A DNA stretch of 11,524 bases, taken from the NCBI GenBank assembly GCA_002862325.1, contig PKCT01000231.1, positions 1 through 11,524 on the forward strand, in the 5' to 3' direction. The position numbers and the translations under genes were made by a program. The notes beneath the pieces were generated by a model. The model was not told the DNA's origin. It did no database searches and worked only from the letters and a program-made list of their open reading frames with translations. This DNA comes from Phycisphaerae bacterium (GTDB lineage: Bacteria > Planctomycetota > Phycisphaerae > Phycisphaerales > SM1A02). Shown piece after piece: positions 1 through 5,922 of the stretch (position 1 is the stretch's first letter; each line of letters begins with the position of its first letter).

Positions 1-266
1 AACGCACGCGCCACCCGCCCGACGTACTGTGGCGAAGGGTTGGAGCTCACTAGGCGCTGAATGAGTCGATACGCAAGGAAGGGTGCCACGTTGGCGTGAT
101 GGAAGTACATGTCGAGCGTGGCTTCGACCTCGTGCTTCGCATCGACGACCGCGCGCTTCAGGGTCGTCTTGAGTTCCATGAGCAGATCCGCGGGTTCAAG
201 CGATGACAAGTCGTCGCCTCCGTGAGGTGATTCCGATCGGAGCCCGGGCGTGCAACTCCGCGTCGA
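1..266 (-). pseudogene. DUF1800-family protein, fragment open at left edge, probably 5'-truncated or frameshifted
   Basis: Read on the minus strand, this stretch encodes a block typical of DUF1800 proteins: HHANVAPFLAYRLIQRLV, directly followed by SSNPSPQYVGRVARAF, and then the window edge. In DUF1800 proteins (several hundred residues, often exported, function unknown, common in Planctomycetota) this block lies in the C-terminal part of the domain. Here only about 29 codons precede the ATG at 177-179, and the frame is closed by an in-frame TGA at 267-269, so the N-terminal bulk is missing. Another minus-strand frame, open across 199-369, reads LPVIDAELHARAPIGITS in its middle. That could join the DUF1800 frame near 223 by a one-base shift (…PIGIT / SPHGGDDLSS…), suggesting a frameshifted remnant rather than a short gene. 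The family call is fairly sure. Pseudogene status is an inference, and a sequencing error remains possible. Confidence 0.55.
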
Positions 267-377
267 TCACCGGTAGCGTCGGATCCGCGGCTTGCGGAGG
301 AAACTCGGACGCTGCTTCAAAGCGTGAAACTCGGTGGCTTCCTGGACGAACCGCGATCTGCGATGCCAATCAAGCGA

Positions 378-393
378 CGCCCGACGTCGGGCG
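378..393. promoter_or_regulatory. Perfect 16-bp palindrome upstream of the SDR/photolyase operon
   Basis: CGCCCGACGTCGGGCG is its own reverse complement. It ends 35 bases before the ATG at 429 and is followed by a short AT-rich patch (396-401). In this position it could be a dimeric regulator's operator. It could also be a stem without a loop, or part of a terminator for something to the left, although the T tract is only four bases. No clear -35/-10 pair is visible. Between here and the ATG there is an AAGGA (412-416), 12 bases from the start, a weak ribosome binding site. Apart from the possible DUF1800 remnant, I see nothing else in 270-428. Confidence 0.4.
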
Positions 394-428
394 ACCATTT
401 TACGACACCGTAAGGAATTCTGATTCAC

Positions 429-1193
429 ATGTCACCCTCGAACGGAATCTTGGAAGACGCCCCGGAGGCGAAGAGAAGCGTGTTGGTGATCGGTGCTGGT
501 GGAGGCATCGGTCTCCAAGTGGTTCGACGCCTCAGGGCCGCGGGATTCACGGTCCACGGCGCCGGACGGTCAATCGAGCGTCTCGACGAGATCGAGGATC
601 TGGCCGATCGCCATGCCTGCGACGCTCGTGACGTCGATGCGGTCGCCGACCTGGTCGGACAGCTCTCGACGGATACACCACTCGCGGCGATCGTCAACCT
701 TGCGGGATGCATCACACTCAAGCCGGCGCATCTTCTCTCGACATCCGACTGGGAGGAGACCATCGCCAGCAAGCTCACCACGGCGTTCGCGTGCGTGCGT
801 GCCGCGGGAATCCACATGAAGACCGGGGGAAGCGTGGTTCTGGTGTCGACCGTCGCCGCCTCGGTGGGACTGCCGAACCACGAAGCGATCGCGGCCGCCG
901 GTGCCGGCGTCGAGGGACTCGCCCGGAGCGCCGCGGCGACCTACGCCGGCCGAGGCCTTCGCGTCAACGTGGTCGCACCGGCGCTCGTCGACACGCCGAT
1001 GGCCACTCGAATCACCTCCAGTGAACGTGCTCTCGAGCATTCACGGAAGATGCATCCTTTGGGTCGTATCGGCGCTCCCGAGGACGTCGCCCCGATCATC
1101 GCGTGGCTCGCATCGAGCGACGCGACCTGGGTGACCGGGCAGGTCATCGGAGTGGACGGCGGCCTCTCGACGGTACGGGCTCCAGGGACGTGA
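429..1193 (+). CDS. SDR-family protein lacking the catalytic YxxxK (probable pseudoenzyme)
   Basis: A 254-residue protein with a short-chain dehydrogenase/reductase fold. The dinucleotide-binding GAGGGIG loop is at 22-28, the NAG-type motif appears as NLAG at 90-93, the catalytic-serine strand VLVSTVAA is near 137-144, and the C-terminal WVTGQVIGVDGG matches the classical family. Length is normal. The active site is not: the segment that aligns with AYSASKAGV in classical SDRs reads AIAAAGAGV (153-161), so the catalytic Tyr is Ile154 and the Lys is Gly158. The protein may still bind NAD(P) but should not reduce ketones by the usual mechanism. A binding, sensing or scaffold role is inferred. 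It is the first gene of a coupled unit: its stop TGA overlaps the GTG of the photolyase fusion as GTGA. From memory, related SDRs in other bacteria also have Ile at the Tyr position, so this may be a family trait. Confidence 0.85.
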   Translation: MSPSNGILEDAPEAKRSVLVIGAGGGIGLQVVRRLRAAGFTVHGAGRSIERLDEIEDLADRHACDARDVDAVADLVGQLSTDTPLAAIVNLAGCITLKPAHLLSTSDWEETIASKLTTAFACVRAAGIHMKTGGSVVLVSTVAASVGLPNHEAIAAAGAGVEGLARSAAATYAGRGLRVNVVAPALVDTPMATRITSSERALEHSRKMHPLGRIGAPEDVAPIIAWLASSDATWVTGQVIGVDGGLSTVRAPGT

Positions 1194-3604
1194 CCCCGCC
1201 CACCGACGATCTCCCGACTCCGCTCCCCGAGCACCTCGCCGAGCGGGCGACCTGGCTCTCCCATGGCGACGCCGGAGAGATCGTCGTGTGCTGGCTCCAT
1301 CATGCCGCGAGAGTGTTGGAGAATCCCGCCCTGGAGGTCGCGATCACGATCGCACGTTTTCACGATCTCCCGCTCGTGGTACATGCAGGATTCGGGGGAA
1401 GACATCCACACAACAACGATCGACAGCTGCGTTTCATGCTCGAGGGCTGGCGGGAGGTCCAACGGGAACTCGCCGGGCGCGGCATCCGCATGAGCGTGAC
1501 CCCACCCCCCGCCGTGGGTGGAACTTCCGGGCTGTCGGAGCTCGCCTCGCGATGCCGATGCCTCGTCACCGAGGACTGGCCACGGGCCCCCTACCCCGCC
1601 TGGACCGCAGCGATGATCCAACGAGTCCCCGGCGATCTCGTCGTGGTCGATTCGGCCTGTCTCGTTCCGATACGTGGCGTCCGTGGCGTCCACGATCGCG
1701 CCTTCAAATTCCGACGCGCGGTTGAATCCGGCTGGGCCGAACGCATCGACCGTCCATGGCCACCATGCACCGAGACCCCGCGAGCACCGGAGGTCGGTGA
1801 TTTCCCCGCCTCGACGTTGGACCTGGCGAACGTGGATCTCGACGACCTGCTCGCGAACTGGGACATCGACCATGCCGTGGGCCCGGTCCCGGGTGTCCAG
1901 GGTGGCTCGAGCGAAGCCGTCCGGCGCTGGGAATCGTTCCTGGAATCCGGGATCGACGGCTACGCGAAACGCCGCAACGACGCACTGACCGACGGCACCA
2001 GCGGGCTCTCTCCGTGGATCCACCATGGCATGATCTCGCCGTTTCGGATCGCTCGCGACGCGCATCGTCGCGGGGGCGCCGGTCCCGAGAAGTTCCTCGA
2101 TGAACTTCTGGTCTGGCGTGAACTGTCGTTCCACTTCTGCCTGAACAGGCGGGATCATGAATCGTTGTCGGCGCTTCCGAACTGGGCGATTCGAACGCTC
2201 GAGGAACACCGCCACGACGACCGGTCGGTCCGGAGCTGGGAACGCCTGAGTCGCGGCCGCACGGGTGACCGGCTCTGGGATGCCGCCCAGGAGACACTCC
2301 GCCGACACGGCTGGCTCCACAACAATCTCCGCATGACCTGGGGCAAGGCCATCGCACCGTGGTGCGCCGATCCCGAGACGGCGTTGGCCACCCTGATCGA
2401 TCTCAACGATCGATACGCCCTCGACGGCCACGACCCGAATTCGATCGGCGGCCTGCTCTGGTGTCTCGGCCTCTTCGACCGGCCCTTCCCGGAGGAGCAG
2501 GCGGTCACCGGAAGCCTGCGGTCGCGGTCGACGAAGGAACATGCCAGACGCCTCTCGGCACCACGTCTTCTCGAGCACGTGAACCGCGATCGGCGCTGCG
2601 ACGTCCTCGTGATCGGCGGGGGCGCCTGCGGTTCGATGGCCGCACGAACCCTCGTCGACCACGGGTACGACGTCCACGTCCTGGACAAGGGACGCGGCCC
2701 CGGTGGCCGCATGAGCACGCGACGCCGCGAAGACGTGTCGTTCGATCATGGTTGCCAGGTCCTTCGCCTCCGCGGCGAGCATCGCCGGGAGCTCTACCGA
2801 AGCTGGATCCAGGACGGGCTGGTCGAGAGATGGAACCCCCGGGTACGGAGTCGCACCGGCTCGATCGCCGAACCCGACGTCGAGTGGTACGTCGGCATGC
2901 CGGGAATGAACGCCGTCGTCCGCCATCTGCAGACGGATCTTCGCATGCACTTCGACGCGACGGTGGCGGAGGTGAGGCGAACCGGTGACGGGTGGTCTGC
3001 GCTCGACGCATCGGGAGGAACCCTCGGACACGGCAGCAGAGTGATCCTGGCGATCCCTCCCCACCAGGCCGCTCGACTTCTCGAGCCGATCGAACCGGGA
3101 ATCGGTGAACGACTCGCTAGCGTCCTGATCGACCCGACCTGGACCCTGATGACCAGTGGAGCCGGCGCAGACCCCGGGTTCGACGTGGCGATCGATCCGT
3201 CGCCGGATCTCGCGTGGATCGCATCGGAGGACAGCCGTCCCGGCCGACCGCGATCGGGCGCGTGGACCGTGCACGCGAGCCCCGCATGGACGCGTGAGCA
3301 CCTCGAACTCGATCGCGAGGACGCCGAATCTCTCCTCAGGAGGCTCGTCCAGGACGCCCTGGATCTGAAACTTCCCCGGGGCATCGCCCATCGATGGCGA
3401 TACGCGCTCACGACGCGACCTCTCGGCCGCAGTCACCTCACGGTCGGCGAAGGAGGCGTCGTCGTCGCCGGGGACTGGTGCCTCGGCGGGAGGGTCGAAC
3501 ATGCGATCGAGAGCGGCGTCGCGGCGGCCGGGGCGATCATGCGCGATCCATCCACCGCGATGCCGAACCACGCCGGACGCACCCTCTTCGAGGCGACGTC
3601 GTGA
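1190..3604 (+). CDS. Photolyase/cryptochrome domain fused to a renalase-like FAD-dependent oxidoreductase
   Basis: An 804-residue protein if translation starts at GTG 1190, which overlaps the SDR stop by 4 bases; the in-frame ATG at 1103 would intrude deep into the SDR gene. Residues ~30-450 are a photolyase closest to class II: RVLENPAL (41-48), LSPWIHHGMIS, VWREL with Glu311 at the usual substrate-contacting position, LWDAAQ (362-367), HNNLRMTWGK (377-386), LNDRYALDGHDPN (405-417) and LLWCLGLFDRPF (422-433). Residues ~470-790 are a renalase-like NAD(P)/FAD oxidoreductase: GGGACG (476-481), DKGRGPGGRMSTRR (499-512), VGMPGM and the FAD-closing GDW (761-763) with RVE after it. There is no stop between the domains, so the fusion is direct. 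An in-frame GTG at 2579 could start the second domain alone, but I see no ribosome binding site there. Expected role: FAD-dependent, light-driven DNA repair or photosensing. Whether the second domain reduces the photolyase FAD or acts on another substrate is unknown. Confidence 0.85.
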   Translation: MTPPTDDLPTPLPEHLAERATWLSHGDAGEIVVCWLHHAARVLENPALEVAITIARFHDLPLVVHAGFGGRHPHNNDRQLRFMLEGWREVQRELAGRGIRMSVTPPPAVGGTSGLSELASRCRCLVTEDWPRAPYPAWTAAMIQRVPGDLVVVDSACLVPIRGVRGVHDRAFKFRRAVESGWAERIDRPWPPCTETPRAPEVGDFPASTLDLANVDLDDLLANWDIDHAVGPVPGVQGGSSEAVRRWESFLESGIDGYAKRRNDALTDGTSGLSPWIHHGMISPFRIARDAHRRGGAGPEKFLDELLVWRELSFHFCLNRRDHESLSALPNWAIRTLEEHRHDDRSVRSWERLSRGRTGDRLWDAAQETLRRHGWLHNNLRMTWGKAIAPWCADPETALATLIDLNDRYALDGHDPNSIGGLLWCLGLFDRPFPEEQAVTGSLRSRSTKEHARRLSAPRLLEHVNRDRRCDVLVIGGGACGSMAARTLVDHGYDVHVLDKGRGPGGRMSTRRREDVSFDHGCQVLRLRGEHRRELYRSWIQDGLVERWNPRVRSRTGSIAEPDVEWYVGMPGMNAVVRHLQTDLRMHFDATVAEVRRTGDGWSALDASGGTLGHGSRVILAIPPHQAARLLEPIEPGIGERLASVLIDPTWTLMTSGAGADPGFDVAIDPSPDLAWIASEDSRPGRPRSGAWTVHASPAWTREHLELDREDAESLLRRLVQDALDLKLPRGIAHRWRYALTTRPLGRSHLTVGEGGVVVAGDWCLGGRVEHAIESGVAAAGAIMRDPSTAMPNHAGRTLFEATS

Positions 3605-3972
3605 GCAGCGCACGGGAGCCGAAGCTCTGCGTCTCCTGCGGACGTTCGTTCGAGTGGCGGAGGAAGTGGGCGAAGACCTGGGACACGGTTCGCTACTGCT
3701 CGAACCGATGCCGGAGGGAACGACGACAGGAGGGCGAGGCGCATCTCGAATCGACCATGCTGGAGATGCTTCGCCAACGACCCCGAGGCACATCGATATG
3801 CCCTTCGGAAGTCGCGCGGGCATCACATCCGGAGAACTGGCGAGAACACATGGAGTCGGTCCGCCGCGCGGCGAGGCGACTCGTGGCCCGCGGCGAGGTC
3901 GACGTCCTCCAGCGGGGAAGGGTCGTCGATCCGGATCGAGCCCGCGGCCCGATCCGAGTTCGGCTCCGATGA
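3601..3972 (+). CDS. DUF2256 and DUF3253 domain protein
   Basis: A 123-residue basic protein. It starts at GTG 3601, overlapping the preceding stop as GTGA, so it is translationally coupled. The N-terminal DUF2256 part is a small treble-clef or zinc-ribbon-like module with CVSC (Cys10, Cys13) and YCSNRC (Cys33, Cys37) around FEWRRKWAKTWD. The C-terminal DUF3253 part (~45-123) contains GTSICPSEVARA, VRRAARRLVARGEVDV and VVDPDRARGPIRVRL, which look like a small winged-helix fold. The two domains are known to occur together, and DUF2256 genes are, as I recall, often neighbours of photolyase/cryptochrome genes. The zinc module, the winged-helix appearance and the many Arg/Lys residues suggest nucleic-acid binding, so an accessory role in photorepair is plausible but unproven. 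The gene ends inside a terminator hairpin. Confidence 0.85.
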   Translation: MSSAREPKLCVSCGRSFEWRRKWAKTWDTVRYCSNRCRRERRQEGEAHLESTMLEMLRQRPRGTSICPSEVARASHPENWREHMESVRRAARRLVARGEVDVLQRGRVVDPDRARGPIRVRLR

Positions 3973-3988
3973 GCCCGCTCGGTTTTTT
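3954..3988 (+). terminator. Rho-independent terminator overlapping the DUF2256/DUF3253 stop codon
   Basis: A nested hairpin followed by six T's. The outer stem pairs CCGAG (3954-3958) with CTCGG (3978-3982). The inner stem pairs GGCTC (3962-3966) with GAGCC (3971-3975) around a CGAT loop. The T tract is 3983-3988. The TGA stop (3970-3972) sits in the loop and inner stem. This separates the SDR/photolyase-fusion/DUF2256 unit from folE downstream. Confidence 0.8.
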
Positions 3989-4018
3989 CGAAGGAACCGA
4001 ATCCCGGACCTGACCATC

Positions 4019-4032
4019 CTCGAACCATCGAG
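4019..4032. repeat. Short inverted repeat in the folE leader
   Basis: CTCGA and TCGAG flank a 4-base spacer (ACCA), ending 17 bases before the folE ATG. It may be a small operator or a leader hairpin near the ribosome binding site. A 5-bp repeat of this kind can occur by chance in GC-rich DNA. Confidence 0.25.
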
Positions 4033-4039
4033 CACCCAC

Positions 4040-4043
4040 GGAG
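4040..4043 (+). promoter_or_regulatory. Shine-Dalgarno site for folE
   Basis: GGAG lies 6 bases before the ATG at 4050 and supports this start over internal ones. It contrasts with the overlapping GTG starts of the upstream unit, consistent with folE opening a new transcription unit after the terminator. I could not identify a convincing promoter in 3989-4039. Confidence 0.6.
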
Positions 4044-4049
4044 ACCGAT

Positions 4050-4667
4050 ATGATCCACGATGCTCGTTCGTGCACATCCACGACCAGTCAACCGGACGTC
4101 GATTCCTTCGATGTCGGCCGCATCGAACGCGCGGTGCATGAGATCCTGCTCGCGATCGGCGAGGATCCGACCCGCGAAGGACTCGCGGACACCCCGCGTC
4201 GCGTCGCCAAGTCGTACCGAGAACTCTTCTCGGGTGTGAACCAGTGCCCGTCCGAGCATCTCGCCCGCCAGTTCGAACAGGCCGGCGAGGACCCGGTGAT
4301 GGTCTCGGACATCCCCTTCACGAGCATGTGCGAGCATCATCTCCTTCCGTTCACCGGGGTGGCACACATCGCCTACCAGCCGCAGCACGACCGTGTCGTC
4401 GGTCTTTCCAAGCTCGCGCGAACCGTCGAGATCATCGCACGGCGGCCTCAGCAGCAGGAGAGACTCACACAGCAGATTCGCGAGGCGCTCGAGGAGCACC
4501 TCGACCCCGCCGCGGTCCTGGTGATGGTCGAAGCCTCGCACTCCTGCATGCAGATTCGTGGCGCGAAGGTCTGCGGTGCCAAGATGCGGACCCGCTCCGT
4601 CGGTGGCCGCTGGGAACGCGACGGGGCGACTCGACGTGAGATCCAGGATCTCATGTTGAACGACTGA
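4050..4667 (+). CDS. folE: GTP cyclohydrolase I
   Basis: A 205-residue cytosolic enzyme that converts GTP to 7,8-dihydroneopterin triphosphate, the first step of folate and pterin synthesis. Signatures: EDPTREGLADTPRRVAKSY (38-56), the zinc and active-site motif MCEHHLLPF with Cys94 and His97 as ligands and His96 beside them, GLSKLAR (118-124), and SHSCMQIRG with His164 and the third zinc ligand Cys166. Length is typical. The C-terminal segment KVCGAKMRTRSVGG replaces the more usual KPGSxTxTSxxxG and carries an extra cysteine (Cys175), a mild divergence. The FAD oxidoreductase begins 19 bases downstream, with the class I photolyase after it. Class I photolyases use a folate or deazaflavin antenna, so folE may serve pigment supply here. 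It could equally be the cell's general folE, or one serving queuosine, which the window cannot settle. Confidence 0.95.
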   Translation: MIHDARSCTSTTSQPDVDSFDVGRIERAVHEILLAIGEDPTREGLADTPRRVAKSYRELFSGVNQCPSEHLARQFEQAGEDPVMVSDIPFTSMCEHHLLPFTGVAHIAYQPQHDRVVGLSKLARTVEIIARRPQQQERLTQQIREALEEHLDPAAVLVMVEASHSCMQIRGAKVCGAKMRTRSVGGRWERDGATRREIQDLMLND

Positions 4668-4686
4668 TCGCGTACGCTACCGACGC

Positions 4687-5913
4687 ATGCGTGCAGAGGA
4701 CCCCATTCTCGTGATCGGAGCCGGAATCTCCGGACTCGCCTGCGCGCGAACGATCGCGGCGCAAGGAGGGCACGTCAGGGTGCTGGAACGCAGTGAACGA
4801 GTCGGAGGCCGACTGGGGAGCACCGTCGTGGACGGGATCGTCTGCGACCTCGGATTCCAGGTCTCCATGTCGAACTACACCATGCTCGAGTCGCTCGTTT
4901 CGATGCGGGATGCGCCGCGTCGGGATTTCGAATCCGGCGCCACCGTCGTCACCGATCGGACGAGGACCCGCGTTCTCGATCCCGCCAGACATCCGCTCGC
5001 CTCCACCGCCCCGCTCCTCAGCGGGTTCGTCAAGCTACGCGACCTGCTCGCCGCGATGCGTCTGCGTGCGGATGCGAAGAAGGCCGATCGAGGCGGCCAC
5101 CAGCCGGGACTCGCGGCGGACTATCTCGATCGCATCCGATTCAGCCCGGCGTTCCGCTCGGGGTTCATCGACCCGTTCTTCAGCGGGGTGATGCTCGACC
5201 AGACGCTCGCGGTGCCGGTGGATCGATTCCTCAAGACCGTCCATCGCTTCGCGACCGGGCGGGCCCAGCTCCCCGACGGCGGCATGCAGTCGATCGCGGA
5301 CGCGATGGCCGCTCCAGTGGGAGACCGCATCGAATTCGGCGTCGAGGCGGACGCGGTCGACGAGCGAACCGTCAAACTCGCCGACGGCGGGACCGTGCGG
5401 GGATCGAAGATCGTCCTCGCGACTCCGGTCGATGCGACCCGCCGGCTCCTCGGCCTCGATCCCCTCTCGCCGGACCGGACCTGGTCGAGCACCTCGGCCG
5501 TCCACTTCAAGACGACCGCCACGATGCCGACCGAACCGCTCATCGTACTCGACGGCCGCGAAAAGAGTCCTCTGAACCTCACGTGCGTTCCCACCGCGAT
5601 CGCCGACGGCTATGCCCCGGACGGGGTCTCGACCGTGCTCGCCAGCCTTCGTCCCGGCCGCGGGACGGCGCCACACTACGATCTCGACCGCATCCGCATC
5701 GCCGCCGCCGAGCTGCTCGAGGTCGACCCGACGGATCTCGAACACGTCGTCACGACCGACGTCCCCGCCGCGCTCCCCCGCCCCGATCTGCCCCCCCTTC
5801 GCGACTCGACGCCGACCGACGTGATCCTGGCCGGGGACCATCTCGCCGACCCGTCGATCGAAGAGGCGGTTCGATCGGGAATCCAGGCCGCGGAGTCCGC
5901 GCTGGCCGCGTGA
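4687..5913 (+). CDS. FAD-dependent NAD(P)/amine-oxidase-type oxidoreductase
   Basis: A 408-residue flavoprotein of the amine oxidase / phytoene-desaturase-like superfamily. It shows the Rossmann GAGISG (11-16), the acidic ribose contact Glu34 in LERSERVGGRLGS (33-45), a middle region SGFIDPFFSGVMLD typical of this group, LPDGGMQSIADAMA, and the C-terminal FAD motif with GDH near 383-385 followed by an SGIQAAESAL helix. There is no signal peptide, so it is probably cytosolic. The substrate cannot be read from the sequence; amine, carotenoid or porphyrinogen-like substrates are all known in the superfamily. It lies 19 bases after folE and 9 bases before the photolyase, so all three are probably co-transcribed. 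No good ribosome binding site precedes its ATG, suggesting dependence on translation from folE. It is a different subfamily from the renalase-like domain at 2580-3604. Confidence 0.85.
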   Translation: MRAEDPILVIGAGISGLACARTIAAQGGHVRVLERSERVGGRLGSTVVDGIVCDLGFQVSMSNYTMLESLVSMRDAPRRDFESGATVVTDRTRTRVLDPARHPLASTAPLLSGFVKLRDLLAAMRLRADAKKADRGGHQPGLAADYLDRIRFSPAFRSGFIDPFFSGVMLDQTLAVPVDRFLKTVHRFATGRAQLPDGGMQSIADAMAAPVGDRIEFGVEADAVDERTVKLADGGTVRGSKIVLATPVDATRRLLGLDPLSPDRTWSSTSAVHFKTTATMPTEPLIVLDGREKSPLNLTCVPTAIADGYAPDGVSTVLASLRPGRGTAPHYDLDRIRIAAAELLEVDPTDLEHVVTTDVPAALPRPDLPPLRDSTPTDVILAGDHLADPSIEEAVRSGIQAAESALAA

Positions 5914-5916
5914 GGA
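5912..5916 (+). promoter_or_regulatory. Shine-Dalgarno site for the class I photolyase
   Basis: GAGGA overlaps the preceding TGA stop and stands 6 bases before ATG 5923. It fixes the photolyase start and couples it to the upstream oxidoreductase. Confidence 0.6.
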
Positions 5917-5922
5917 ACGACC

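Noticed and set aside
203..631. 142-codon plus-strand frame before and into the SDR gene
   Set aside because: It runs through the leader into the SDR gene in another frame, has shadow-like composition and no motif. The SDR frame explains the region from 429.
1103..1189. Upstream ATG 1103 as the start of the photolyase fusion
   Set aside because: It would overlap the SDR gene by about 90 bases and add an Arg-rich tail with no homology. GTG 1190 gives a GTGA junction identical to the next one.
941..4081. Open frame of more than 1000 codons on the minus strand
   Set aside because: It lies antisense to three well-supported genes, has low-complexity Arg/Pro/Gly/Ala-rich composition and no recognisable domain. 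Long antisense frames are expected where GC-rich codon use removes stops.
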